DNA from: Nymphaea colorata
Lineage: Eukaryota > Streptophyta > Magnoliopsida > Nymphaeales > Nymphaeaceae
Length of the DNA: 64,000 bases
NCBI RefSeq assembly: GCF_008831285.2
Contig: NC_045149.1
Span: forward strand, 22,884,535 to 22,948,534
Direction: 5' to 3'
Part shown: positions 23,278 to 37,200 of the stretch, one piece after another
Numbering within the stretch: position 1 is the stretch's first letter
Layout: the number at the start of each line of letters is the position of its first letter
Program-made: the position numbers and the translations under genes
The notes under the pieces: model-generated
What the model saw: the letters and a program-made list of their open reading frames with translations, nothing else
Databases searched by the model: none
What the model was told of the DNA's origin: nothing

Positions 23278-24360
23278 TCATCATTCTACTTATCATAAAA
23301 AATTGACTTTCTTTCATGCATGAGTTAAATGTAATGTAAATTTAACTTTCTCTCATAATGTAATATGAATTTGCCAATGTTAATCTGAACATTTACCTAA
23401 ATATTTGTGCATGTGTTGGCATGCTGATCACAGGAGCACTCGTTTTACGTGCACTCCTATCACGTGGTTGGATGGATTCTTGTGACAATGTGCGTGAACA
23501 TCGCTTTGCGTACACTGGGGCCATGTGTAGGGACATACTTGTTTGACTGCGTGCATGTGCAGCAGTGTGTGAATGCCGCGACTTTTAGACATGGCCGAGT
23601 CACGGATCAGCAACAGTTTCAAGTAGGACCACTGCTCACTTGCTTTGAGCTCACTCTTGTTGATTACTCCCCATGTTGGGGATCTTGTTCTTTCAACAAT
23701 TTGGGGGGACAAGCAAGAATGATGGCAAAGAGCAGGACAGATACCTCTTTGTCATCATTTTACTTTCACAATTTACAAAAATGATGGCAGATCATGTGCC
23801 TTCACACTGCTCAACCACCCACAAGTTTGAGTCAGTGGGAGATCTTACAAGCTCAAACAAAACCTACCCACTGCCATGGCTTGCCTTCTCTTTTCCTTTT
23901 TCCCCTCTTTTCATGTGATGACTGTGATAAAGAAGACCCTTGTACCACTTGGTGCAGTTGGTGAAATCCATTAATGTCCCACATGCAGATCTTAGTACTG
24001 GATTTTAACCTTGAGAACAGGAATGCCTCTTACGGATTTTGAACAATGGGCCTCCTGTGTCAGGTCATAGGGCCAAGTACTCCTATGGACTGTCATGCAA
24101 CAAAGGAACAGGAGTATCGAGAATGACCAACGAAGACAACTCATGCCCTGATGAAGGACGGAGACAACTCATGGCCTGGAGAGAGGAAACGACATATACT
24201 AACCAGGTTGAGAGTATCAACTTGGCAAAGTGGTACAATGTAATTTTCCGAAAAAGTAAAACAAAAAAAGAAAACATTCTGAAAGAATTTGATGACATTA
24301 AGTTAAAAAGGAAAAAAACACGACCTTGGCATTAATTACTCATTCATTTAGAGCTTACAA
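23278..24360. other. Intergenic DNA downstream of the ROP gene
   Basis: Overlapping frames of about 100 codons occur on both strands around 23450-23780 and 24040-24335. They show no family signature or consistent splice structure, and I do not call them genes. Confidence 0.35.
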
Positions 24361-24554
24361 GCAGGATATGTCTCAGAGCAAAAGGAAATTATTTGAAAAA
24401 AAAAAAAAAAAGAATCTTCATATAGATTTTGTAGATCCAAGCACATAACGCCTACAATAGTTAATATTAGAGCCATACTGAAGGACTGCTGATTAATCCA
24501 GGGAAAAGCACAAGCATTAAAGTTAACTGATTATATCATCCATCCTCGACCAAC
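24361..24554 (-). other. Probable 3' UTR of the ROP gene
   Basis: Follows the TAG at 24555-24557 on the minus strand. An A-run at about 24397-24411 (plus) reads as a T-run in the mRNA sense. No decisive poly(A) signal was seen. Confidence 0.3.
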
Positions 24555-27500
24555 CTAGAGAATACGGCAAAACCTTTGGCGTTTCCTCTGTTTCATTGGC
24601 TTTGGTGGCTGAAGAACTGCTCTTATAGCAGCATCAAATACACTTTTAACATTCTGCAGCCAAACAAATTTCACATAATTATGCCCTGCAAAATTTTTAG
24701 CCAACAAAACAATGCACCAATTATCTCATTAATCCATTTCTCTACAATGAGCATTGGGCATACTCCTCTTATGAACAACAATGGCTATCACATATTAGAA
24801 TGAGCTTTTAATGTTTGAAAGTTGCCTCTTTTACCATGCATTGTTTACCAGTTCTTATGCGTGCCTCTCTATAATGCAAGACACACAGACACACACACAA
24901 ATGCTCCTTGGAGAATTAGAAACTATGTCAGCAACAGTAGTACCTGTTGAGTCTTGGAGCTGCACTCAATGTATGCCACTGCACCTATATTCTTCTTGAG
25001 CTCCTCACCCTAAGACAAAATTGCAATCTGGTGAGCAAATAAGATAGCACAATCAGGGGACAAGCATCAGCAGATCTCATCACATAGTAGACTCATGACA
25101 TAATTTTGCAACTGAGGAATAGCTGGCAAGATGACTGTGATAAAGATTGTAACAACCCGACCCTCGAGCCCCTGGTTCGGCGGATCCCAACCCGCCTCCT
25201 AGCAGTCACTGTATGTAAGACTAGTCCCTGGCTTGGAGCAGCTGATGGTTACTCAAGCTACTAATTTACTTAAAGCAGCTCATGATGGTCAAATAATGAC
25301 TGAAAACAGACACCCATTCAGGCTGAAGAATTCACGCAGTCAATCAATAGGAGTTGTTAGAATCTGCAACCAGGTACACAATTTTTCGACAGATGTTTCC
25401 AGCTTTACAATGGGATTCTTGTTTTGGTATTGGCTGCCAGAGCTGAGAATGCAAACTCTCAAGTTGGCTTATGAAGATTTCAAACACTAACCTGCACTGT
25501 AGAGATAGTAGCTGCACCAGGATGATCAATAAGGAACTGCTTATCATCTCTTAGGTCTGTTCATCCACATAAGTCAAGGTATCAAATGGTCATTAATGCT
25601 TCAGCTTGAGAACCTATTTCTTCAAGAATCGCCAAATATTACTCAAATTTCCTGACTCATCAAATGTATGTTATTTAAACTTTTATCAGGATATCACTGC
25701 ATCTAAGCGAAAGTATTTAAAGACATTTTTTATGATATCATATCCATGCAACACAAGCCATGTTTGAAAAAGTATCAGGTTTAGACATGTTCGTATTACA
25801 AAGAAAAATATATATATGAATTCATGTCATTCAAATTAAGCTATTGAAACTGTCAAATTTAGTCGAATGTCTATTTGGTTGGAAGCTTAGAACATCAAGG
25901 TAACAAGAATTTTGATGCCTCACACAATGAGAAATCTTCCAACCTAGCAAAGAAACTGCACCTTTCCGTGAAGAAACAAAAGGGAAACAGAAGTTTGAGT
26001 AGGACAATGAAGTCCTGGGTTTCTATGGTTAGATAATAGCCGTAAATGAATCTCCAGTTTGTGCAGGCATCAACATTAGTTCTCCAGCAACATTCTATAC
26101 CCAACATTCTGGGAAACTGCTCAACGGAAAAGGAAATAGTAGAACCTTGCTTGGTGCCCACCAAAACAATTGGAACCGTTGGAGCGTAATGCCTCAGCTC
26201 AGGAACCCACTGCTCACAGCAAGAAGGAAGAGAGGGAGAAAAAGGAAAAAGACTTTAAGAATAGCACTTACCTTTAGAAGGGGAAAAAAAGGAAACGAAA
26301 TTCATAACAACTTCATAATACCTTCTTCATCACATTCTCAAAACTTGGACGACTGATGAGAGAGAAAGCAAGAAGAAAGACATCCGCTCCTCTGTAACTA
26401 AGTGGCCTGAGCCGATTATAGTCTTCTTGGCCTTCATCATGAAGTTCAACGCATTTCATTCAGTTTCATTGCAATGAGAAATAGAAAAATCAAGAAAACG
26501 AAGGAGCAAAAGAGTACAGGCTCTTGGACTAGGTCCAAGCGAACAGCAAAAAAGAAGATGTTAAAGACAACTACTTTGCACAACAAACTGGATTATTGGA
26601 ACGAAAGAGACAACAACTACCAAGGGGGAAGCTACGGTAAATTTGCAACGTCAGAGAAGTGGTCCTATCTTTGGTCTACAAAGACATCTAGTAGAGGCAG
26701 TTGCCTAGTCACTGGTGCCTGATCCTTCACTAAAAAGCAGGACTTGAGAGAGGAAAAAGAACAGAGTAAGATCCCATTTCTCCTTGTATATGTCTTGAAG
26801 AAATGTAAATTTTACCTAATGATTAAGAAAACAAAATTAAATTGCTCTTGTCAGTTGCAACAGGAACTCTAGACTTACAAAATTAACCAGAAAAGAGGGA
26901 TAAGCTAGGAGACCGTCCTGCTCCATAACCGGATACCACAAAATCATCTTTGATTTTTCTGAATGAGTGGAGAACTAGTGACAAGGGAAGAAGAAACACC
27001 TCAATGCAAAACTTCTTCCAACAGCAAGTTCTTACTTCTCGATTCACCATTAAATTCGTTAAACTATCTTCTGTTTTCATGTGAAAACCATAAACAGATG
27101 GTGTTTCCACCAATCTCCACACTGCAGAGCCGCAAGCCAAGAAACGAAGTACGAACCATCTTCCAAAGCAAGAGAACTAACATACTTTTTATCACCTATT
27201 TGAACAGCCAAAAAAAAAACAAGAACAATTTGCATGGTGCTGTCCAACGTTCGACATAATACTTTCAAGTTTTTTTTTAGATTAATTTGATACCCAAAAG
27301 ACTCAAAAAAAAAATCCATCCTTTCCAAGCACAGTCATAGTCCATTAAATAGTTTAGAATAAGAACACACTGTGATCAAGCAATAGCAACAAACAGCCTG
27401 AACAAACAAGAGGACGATCGCCACCTGCAGTGTCCCACAGACCCAAGTTCACAGTAAGCCCATCTACCACCACATTTGCACTGAAGTTGTCAAAGACGGT

Positions 27501-27795
27501 GGGTATATAATCCTGCAAAAGAGTCCTTTTAATTGCTTTCAAGAGACACAAAACGCTGAAAACACAACAAAGTAAAGAACTAGTTCCTTCCTCCAAAGTA
27601 CATTAGGAAATACTAACGGAGCACCAGCAAAATTAGCAACTTGCAGTATGGGCAACTATAGAGAGAGAAAAAGAGAGAGAGACGTACACTGGGAAAGGTG
27701 TTGCTCGTGTAGGAGATGAGAAGGCAAGTCTTGCCAACAGCTCCATCACCAACAGTCACACACTTTATGAACTTTGAATGGTTAGAGGTGGTCAT
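24555..27795 (-). CDS. ROP/RAC small GTPase (plant Rho), type I
   Basis: Exons (minus): 27688-27795, 27425-27512, 26322-26431, 26146-26209, 25492-25556, 24944-25009 and 24555-24653. Phases agree, giving 199 aa. ROPs are the plant Rho switches that control polar growth, actin and NADPH oxidase at the plasma membrane. All G boxes are present: P-loop GDGAVGKT, switch [11 protein letters not shown], switch II WDTAGQEDY, base recognition GTKQD (most family members have TKLD) and ECSSK. The C terminus is a basic stretch (MKQRKRQRF) followed by CRIL, a CxxL signal for geranylgeranylation. With seven exons this fits the type I ROPs rather than the palmitoylated type II. Two microsatellites lie within 190 bp upstream of the start. 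The subgroup cannot be fixed by eye. Confidence 0.95.
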
Positions 27796-27862
27796 CTGAT
27801 ATGTTGGGGGAGGAAAGGCACAGAGGGCCAGTATACCACTCTACCTAGAATCCCCAAAAAGC

Positions 27863-27864
<2 letters not shown>

Positions 27865-27911
<47 letters not shown>
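27865..27911. repeat. (CT)n microsatellite upstream of the ROP start
   Basis: About 23 CT units on the plus strand, (GA)n in the gene sense, about 70 bp upstream of the ATG and probably in the leader. Confidence 0.9.
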
Positions 27912-27914
<3 letters not shown>

Positions 27915-27932
27915 ATGTGCGTGTGTCCGAGT

Positions 27933-27950
27933 GTGGTTTGACAGCAGACG

Positions 27951-27984
<34 letters not shown>

Positions 27985-27998
27985 TTTGACAGCAGACG
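27933..27998 (+). repeat. (GT)n microsatellite within an 18-bp direct duplication
   Basis: GTGGTTTGACAGCAGACG occurs at 27933-27950 and again at 27981-27998. The space between is a run of about 15 GT units. The layout suggests repeat expansion by slippage or unequal exchange. Confidence 0.85.
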
Positions 27999-28211
27999 GA
28001 GCGTATGGAAGGAGGAATATGAAGGGAAAGCAAGCAGCTTTTCCCTCAATGGGTTTCTGAGACAGAGAGGAAAACGAGGAGTGGGAGAAGGGAATGAGTC
28101 ATCGTTTTCTTTTAAGCTGTCTGTGACAGGAAGGTGGAGGCAAAGAAATCCCCCATTTTTTCCTCTCATGCTGCAATGATAGCTCCCGCTTTTTCCAAAG
28201 CACACGCTGTT

Positions 28212-31019
28212 CCATGTTTTCCGGTCGCTGCGTGAATTTAAAGTTTTAACTTCGAAGCTCCCGTTAAATATCTTTATCTACCAAACCGAGTACCCGATTT
28301 TCAAATCCAAAATTCAAGGTTGTCATCATGGATTTCAAAACTTTGGATTTAAGATCGGATCTCTTTTCATCCGACCTTTTACCGTATATTTCAAATCTGT
28401 AAGAACCTAATCTGCAGTGATTTGAGATCACTACAGATTTCAAATCTGCAGTTTTCAAATCCGAACCCCCTCCCTCCTCTTCCATTTGTTTTCAAATCTA
28501 CACTTTTTACATTAAAGAGTGGATTTGAAATCCATGTTGAGGCAGAAGCTGAAATCCATAGTTTCATACGTCTGTGGATTTCAGCTATCACATATTTGAG
28601 ATTTCTTCGGATCTAAAATCTGTGGGGAATCAAACGTACCCTAAATTTTAGGGTTTTTTTATGTGTAATGTAGATTTTAAGATCCATCCTCAGACCTTAG
28701 ATCCAATATCATCAAAGGCCAGATCCAAAACTGCTGAAGACGTGCAGAGTATGATCCACATTAGTAATTGCCAATGGGATGTCAATGGTCTGGTGACATT
28801 TATTATGAAATTCAAGAATTCAATAAGAAACTTTATATCTGATTGACAACTGAATTTGAACTCGGTACCAGGATATGTGAATGGACCTAAAGCCAAAGAA
28901 TCCGACCATATCAAAAGATTTGGATTTAGTATTCGGGTGATCGAATATGGGATTAGCTGCATTGTTTCTGAATCCGATCTGTTTGCGTCTATTGATGTGA
29001 AATCCGCGCTTTATGGGACCCAGTGTTTGTTTAACTAATGGATTTTGGCAATATGGATTCCAGATCCATATTAAGTAGAAAAAAACCTCGTGGTCACCCC
29101 AGATCTGAGATCCCATGTAAACAATAATCTATTCAAATCCAGGACAGATTTAGTACACCAAGTCCGATCCAGTTGGATCTCATGTAACCGGGTCTAGTTT
29201 AAATTTCAGACTCAGACTAAAACCTAATATTTGCATAGTGTCGGATCTGGACTCAATTTCAGTATGTGCAGGCATTCAAATCTAATTAATAACTGGATTT
29301 TGTTTTCTTTATCGGACTCAAGTAAATGGACCATAATTCAAATCGAGAAATATATCCGAACCATTGACAATGGAAAGACACAGCCCCAACCCCACATTTA
29401 TCTGTACTTATGCTTGTGATTGTTTCTAGGAGGCCAAGTTTTGAATTTGTTTTCAGTTAATGTAACTTTTTGTAGATGAACATTTAGTCCATACTCAGAT
29501 AATTTCTATAAGAAATCTACTATTTTTTGGGACTGTACATTTAAAGTTTGTGAAAAATAAAGAAGACTCAAATTTTATAAACTTATTAAGATATACTTCA
29601 CATCATACCTTATTGAAATTCCATTATATAAGTTAATTTCGTATAATCAGCTCAGAACAACATTTTTTGCTGAAACATGTTTTCTCATACTTTGTTTCAA
29701 ATCATCTAAGTAGAATGATAAAACTACCAATTTGACAAAAAAGCCAAAGTTTGACTAAATCTGCATGAAATGTGATTTAGTGAATTTTAAGTGATCAAAT
29801 TCTGACATTTTAACATATTTATATCCATCTCTTATTGGAACAATGTCATGTTTGATTCAATTTTTAAACTTATTCATAAGATTATTGGGCGTCGTTCGGC
29901 CACAATAACACATTGTTATTGTCTCATGAATATGTGAGATAGATTTATTAAATACTTTTATTGCCAAAATACTCCTTAAAATATCAATTTATTCACATAA
30001 CTATCTGACCCAAATCTTGAATTCATTCAAACTAAAATATAATCTTATTCAATTTTAAAAATGTAGAGTTATTATGTTCCAAGCCTAAAGTAAATTCAAA
30101 ACAATGAGGACCCTGCTAAACTTAAAACCTTAATAAATACCCAAAAGAAAAAGGTTGAAGGATTAGTAAATTGCTGTTAACGGTTGAATTATTAACGAAC
30201 TAATATTAAAGTAATATATTTGTTTAAGGCACGCTGTCTTTGCTTGTGACACAAATCCAAAACTTATGCATCACATTTTTTGAATGATTCGGAAAATTTA
30301 TTTAAGGTGCCAATATTATTTTGTTGAAATCTGTTTGGATTTTTTTAATATATTATTTTTTACTTTACCAAATTTTGTGAGGCAACGAGTGAAATGGTAT
30401 GGTTTATAGATTGCTGATGTTTAGTCCACTCGGCAATAAGTTGATCTTGAAAAATCACTACCATTAATTGGTTTGAAACTAAATTAGTTAAATAAGTTAT
30501 TTCCATAAATTAACTGCAAAAATGAATCTAAAATATATAAAGAAAATATAAACAATCACAAAAATGTAATGTTTAGATTGGATCTAACACCATTAGATTT
30601 TAAAAACCTTATAAAATATAATGGTTTCATTTTACCTTCTAACAATTTCGGTAGAAAATTTTATGAATAAGAAAACCAATCATTTGAATGTCTTCCTTAT
30701 AAATTTTTTTATAATTTTTAATAAAAGACCAAACTCTCAAAATGGAGTGTTACGGTTTTTAGTATATAATAATACAATTCAGATTCAGTTGGTATATTTA
30801 AACATCAGATCCAAATTCAATTGTAAATTTAAAAGTTGAATTCATAGCAGATATGAATTTCGGATTTGAAATGATTTGCAGATATGATATAGATTTTTAT
30901 TTTATTCACATTTGGATCCTTTTGGAGAAATTCGGCTGAAATGTTAGGGGGCATCAATTTGTGAACCATCAAAAGCGTAACAGCGGCATTCTGTACTCTC
31001 TTTAATTTTCGATTTTAGG
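28212..31019. other. Gene-free AT-rich stretch between ROP and DXO1
   Basis: Between about 28290 and 29300 the words GATTTCAAATC, GGATTTGAAATCC and GATCCAAATC recur many times on both strands, which looks like an old, repeatedly decayed element. The rest is AT-rich and holds no gene I can support. Confidence 0.45.
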
Positions 31020-31264
31020 AACACTGGCGGCCCGCAACTGCAGTCTCTATCCTCCTCAACCGGAGCGTGCCAAATCGGTGCAGTTCGCGGGTTCACCTCT
31101 CTATCTCCCTCCGTTTCTCGATGAGGAGTGATCTGCTAGGGGTTTACTGATTCGGGCCAAGATTTTTCCGGTCTAAATTCGACTGGTTGCTTCTTATTGG
31201 GAGAAACTGTAGTGCAGGGCATCGCTAGATATCCCCTTCTTGTTTTGAAAATTTCTGATAGTAG

Positions 31265-34200
31265 ATGGATTTCTCGGAAATGGATTTGTTTGGTGAAGAA
31301 TCTGAACGCGAAAACGACGGAGGGGGGCAAAGCGGGTCATCTTCACCATCTTCATCATCGTCGTCATCGTCCTCTTCTTCTGGTGATAGAGAATCCGGGA
31401 GTGGCGAGAGCAGCAGCGGCGAGGAGGCCGACCGCCGTGGCGGCAGCGGCAGTGGCAGCGGCGGTAGTGAGAGTGAGGGTGAGGACGAGCAGGACGGGGA
31501 TCGGGATAGGGGGAGCCGAGGTGATGATGACGATGAGGAGGAGGAGGAGGAAGAGGAAGAGGTGGAGGAGAAGGACCTATTTGGCTCGGATAATGAGGAG
31601 TACTGTCGCACGAAGGCGACTAGCCCGTTCCAAGTGCCAAGTAACTTTCCGTCGCTCCATGAGTAGTGCTTTTTGGTACTAAACTATAGGTCATAGTTTG
31701 GCCTTTAGTCATCATCTTCTTCATACTGGTTTTTTGCAATTTTATTTGGACTATTCGCTAGTTTGATATTTACGTAGTTTCACGGCGTTTCGAATAGTTC
31801 CTCCTACATATCAAGATTTGCTCTAAAAATAATGCTGCACTCATGGTGATGATTATTCTCTTGTTCTGGCAACTGAAAGCGAAGCTGGAAAAATGTGGTA
31901 CATAATGTCAAATCCAGTGCAACCGGGCAAGGTTTTAAGAGTATTGCGGTTTCTAGAGTGCAAATTATGCCTCTAATCTAGCATTAGAAATAGTAATACG
32001 GACTGCGCTTTAGCTAGGTTTTATCTAAATACTGTTTGCTAGAGCAGGAAAGAAAAGGAGAGGTGGATATATTTATCAATGGATTCCGGAAGTGGCTAAT
32101 GCAAAAGGAGAGGGTGTAGAAACTCACGTAAGACGTTTGACCTACATGGCTACCGTAAGAAATATACGTTGCTACCATAAGAAAATATGCGTATATGGAA
32201 TTTCAGTCAAGAGGTCTGCAAATTCATTTTAAGGATATTGAAGGTTATTTGCATATGTATGAGATCAGTTATTTGTGTTCTCTGAAGGTTGTGATTTTAA
32301 ATTTTTTGCTTGTCTCTATATGGTCGTGCGTTTGTGATTGCCTGTGTCCTTGGAACCTGGGCATGTTCGTCTTGTGTTTGTACTTTGTAATGTGTATATG
32401 CTTACAGTTCATATGTCTGCTTATTTATGATAATATGTTTAGATGCATAAAATTTCTGTGAATATCAATATTCTCAAAGAATTTAGTATTGTAAAAACTG
32501 CAGCATGTCCAGTAATTCGGCAAACAAAAGGTCAAAATAGAGGGGGTTTTGGTCGTGGCCACCGCCAGTCTGGCCACGCAAGCGATGGTGTATTGCCTTC
32601 ACCTGTCCCTTGGCCTGGACACATTCAACAACGGCATAATCGTGGTGGTTTTGGATTTATAGCAAATGGGCGCTCCGATGAACGCTTTATTTCAGATTTG
32701 AAGCTTCCTAAGAGTGAAGAGACTTTGTCTCGAAAGTGTGTTGCGTTTCAGGAGGTAAAGAATACTATCCATATTTTGAAGGGTGAGATTGTATTTTTTT
32801 TATATAGAATTTCTGTATGCCTGATTATGTGGAACTTGCTCGATCAGCCTTGTGAACTTGCATGTTATAGCCGAGATGAAAGTGGAGAAGTCTACTTTGA
32901 TGATCGACGCCTGGTTAGTAATCCAGCATGTCATGCTGCCATACTTCAGTTACTCATGGTTGTTCAATGTCTTGGCTTTTGTAAGTCATAACATTTGTGT
33001 CTGCTTGTACATATTCATGAAAGACTATTCTAGCTTTTTTGTATTTGTTTTTGCTTCTACATTTCTAATTTGATGATGTCTTTAAAAATCCATGTAATAC
33101 TTGTTCCTGTTTATGTTGATACAAGTTACGAAGTTTTTCTTACAAGTTTGGTATGTTCTGCCAGAGATTGTTCAGACATGCCATTTTTCGAGAAGTTGGA
33201 ATTGATCTAAATGCAGGCTTTGAATCATTTATCAGTAAAAGAGGTAAGTTTGGGGTCTGTTCTTTTATTCTTGCTTGGGTTGCTAAATTTCTTGACGGTT
33301 AGAATTTTGCAGAATAATGAATATGTGCTGCATTATGTTAGTGAACTGATGCATCATTTTTCTTCCTTTCTGTACAAGGTTACTGTATTGTATCAAAGTA
33401 TTCTTTTGTTTGCATGTTTTTTGGCAGTCCTTGTGATCTGTTTATTCTCATGTAAGAACAACGGAATGTGAATGTGGATAGTCTATGTTGCATCACCTGT
33501 ATTGACTTTTTTCATGCATCTAAAATGTTGGTCCTACCAACAGTCATTTATCTTGGCGAGATCCCAATATTATGATTTTGTTGCAAGATATAGAGGAAAA
33601 GTATAAATGATAAAATTTTGTGACACAGAGAATTCAGAAATTCAAAATTGTTGTGACAGTATCTCAACAACTTCATGGTACTTTTATAAAACTTTCATTT
33701 ATTTTTTAATAAATAGCTTATTTTCTCCAATTTTCAATTTCTTTTCATGCTATCAGATTTTTAGATACCAAGATTTTCATGAGATTTATAAGAAACCTTT
33801 AATGTTTGCTTGAGGTAGATATAGAAGAGACTGATATTTATGATTACTGTACTACCATATATTCCTAGAGAATCCTTCTTTTCATCTCATATGGGAAAAG
33901 TCATGTTTCATACAAAAGGATGGATGTCCCTTTTCATTTGAAAGAGTGTGAGTATGCACCCATTTAGGTTCGTTCTTTCTTCAACTTTGCCTCTTTTGTA
34001 GCTAAGAACTAAGGCTTGCGTTGTGAATTTGATATTCCTTCATGAATTCCCATTTTGGTTGCTGCAAATACTTGAGAGTCAAGTTGATTCTACTGGCTTT
34101 TTAAGGATATGGTTGTCACGGGGGTTCAACTCTTTAAAAGAATGAAAAGGTTAAGCCTATTGAGACATGATGACATTGCACTTTTTTCTTTCATACTTCT

Positions 34201-37200
34201 CATTTCCTCTTGTTGTGCACTTTGGGTTCGTTAAGGCATAATATACACTTTTTAAGATGTGCTTTTGCAAGTCCTTTTTCCTTTCCCTGCTTGAGTTGAC
34301 AAAATATTAGGATAACTCTTCTTTCATTTGTTTGTGAGTCTTCTTACCTGATTGGTTGCGTCATTCTTTTATTTTCACAATTATCTTTGTATGTGGCTGC
34401 TTGCATGAGAACTGATTCATGTGGGAAATCTGTGTTTTTAATCCAGATCAGGAATCTCAAGGATTTGGCGATCTCCTTGCCTGTATAAGAGACAAGGGAA
34501 TTCATCTTCAGAATATTCATTTTGTAGTAAGTTGGTCACCTTTATCAAGTGCTTACCAATGTTATACGATACGTACGATACGGGGCCGATACGTACGATA
34601 CGATACGTATCTTTTACAAAATACGATATGATACACACCCCGTATCGTACGATACGGGCTGATTTCAAAAAATGGGGGCTGGAAACCCCCTTTTTGAGTT
34701 TTTTTTATAAAAACCCGGCCCTTCCTCATTTTTAACTTAGAGATTGTGCCACCGTGGAGGGAAATCATCGATTTTCAAAATGAAATCATCGATTAAACCA
34801 TGGATTTGTGCATGGGTGGTTGATTCTCGTTGGGAGGAAAGAAGTTTTTTTAAATCGTGAACATGAAAATGAAGAAGAAGATGGAGATGAGGATGAGAAT
34901 GAATATGATGAAGATTATGAATGAGAGTCGAGAGTGCTTTCATTTTATATGTATTGACATTGAACATTTTCACAATTTCATTATCATCTTCTGATGTAAT
35001 ACATAACATCTAAAACTTGTTTTTTGATGTGGTATCTCATAGACTTATGGACCTTATGACTTCTAAATCTATGTGTTTTTCATGAAGAACATATTATTCT
35101 TGTTTTTTACTGATTTTTTTGATTTTTTTTCCTATTTTTTCTGATTTATTAAAAAAAAAACGATACGGTTACGATACGTTACGATATTTTACGATACAGC
35201 GTATCTTAAAGCCAGACCGATACGGCTTACGATACGCTTTTTACAACATTGGTGCTTACCAAGAGATTTTGGACTTTGGAGCAGTTCAGAGCTCTTAGTG
35301 ACAGGGCTCCTTCTCAGCCTATTTTCACTTTTGTTTTTTTTTTGTTATTATATAAGCCATATGATAATATTGTGAAGTTATAGTGTCATACTTATTTAAG
35401 ATATTGGTACCTTTTTTTTCACATTCCAAGGCTGTTCTTTAATTCTGCATTCCTCTTTTTGTCACAGACTTTCAGAAATAACCTTAACAAGGTTAGTCTT
35501 CAGTTCATTCATGCTCTTCCTCAAACTTTGCAGTTTGTATTATCATTGCATTTTTCCCTATAATTATTCTATTTTTCTCTTCAAAAGAGCATTCTATGTT
35601 ACGTTTATCTTTCTTAGTTGGTCACACTCTCTGTTCACCTTTCTGTTCCATACTCATGATTTTCAGATACTAGGAACTATTTATAACAGATATGAGCCAT
35701 GGGAAATGGGAGTGCACAAGAGGAAAGGAGTTGTATACCTTGATGTTCATAAACTTCCTGAAAGGCCACAGAGTGAAATAGACCGACGAAGGTACTTATG
35801 AGTTTCACTTGTCTGTTCCTTCTAATTAGTTTTATGAAGTTACTATATTCTCTCTCTGAAGTACTGTCTTCCCTTTCTGATTTTTTGAAAGAGAACAAGT
35901 GAAACAATGGAAAGCATGTATTATCTTTTTCTAATATCAGATTTTGTCGTGGTACTTGCTCTAGCTTACATGTATTGTGGTAACTGGTAACTTCTGGTTT
36001 CTTTTGGGCTAAGAAGGGAAAAATCCTCTCCAGCAGAAACATATTAAATACAAAGGGCAATATTTAGCCGGGATATAACAGGATGTCCTGAACTATATTG
36101 GAATGGCATAACAGGATGTCCTGTGCTGCGAGTGATACTTCAGTGCACATCTTGCATGCAATTTGTGATCTGCAACTGCAATGCACAATACATAAATGCG
36201 GTAACTTTTTTTAACAGATCCAGTAGTTTAATGCTTTATGCAATTGATCGCACAGGAGACAATATAGTTTACCAGTAGCATTGACTAGTTATCTAAGTCA
36301 CATGGGTGCTTCAATAAGGTCCACGTATCTGTGTTGCCATGCCTGTACCTAAAGTAGGTACTTGGACACACTTGGGTACTTTTTAGCTTGAAGCTTACCC
36401 AACTACTTAATTTTGCCTGATTTAATTTTTTTCTACCTCAGTTTTCATTCTGTTTTTTAGAGTTATTATTCATTAACGTATAATTTATACCACTTGTTTA
36501 TTTAATGTTGCTTTCATTTTGATTTTTTGTAGTATTTTTCGTACATACATATACATATCTTTCCGTATCCCCCTCCCCGCTTTTTCTTAACTTATTGTGT
36601 CCATACCATATTTCCATACAGATACCCAAATCATACTCGTATCCCTGTGACTTAGCTAGTTATTATACAAAATTTCATGGTAATCACATGTGGTTAAAAA
36701 AATCCATTTTAGGAATATATTTGCTGCTTAAGTGGTCTGTGAATTTCTTTAGAAACATGAATATTCTGGTATGTATCAAAACATGTGTCGAGTTATGAAA
36801 ATGTATGCAATATATGTCTTAGTAATCAACCATACATAATTATATTTACTGGCTAAAATGCCTTTCCAACCTTTCTATTTGGTCTTTAAATATGAGTCAA
36901 ACTTAACCCAGTTTTCATTTTTTTGGGAAAGATTGTTTTGTCTGATAAAGTTAAAATATTGGAAATATCTCTTTCCTTTTGTTTTTCCCGAAAGTTAAAA
37001 TAGATAAGAGTTTGATGCTATCTCTCTGCCAATAAAAAAAAAAAACTACAGATTAGGATAAACAAGTAATTTCTCCTTGTCTGTGATTTGTACTACTACA
37101 TTTCCAAAGAAGCATTGATGCAGGTTATGTAAGAATATATTGAACATCACAATCGAAGATAGTTTTCATGATTCAAAAAGTTCTATAATAAAAGTGAAAT

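Noticed and set aside
25147-25235. TGTAACAACCCGACCC in a ROP intron, like the start of some LTRs
   Set aside because: Only one short end-like string, without a partner repeat, primer site or target duplication.
25490-27795. Several 60-137 codon frames overlapping the ROP exons and leader on both strands
   Set aside because: They are read-through of true exons into introns, or translations of the (CT)n and (GT)n repeats.
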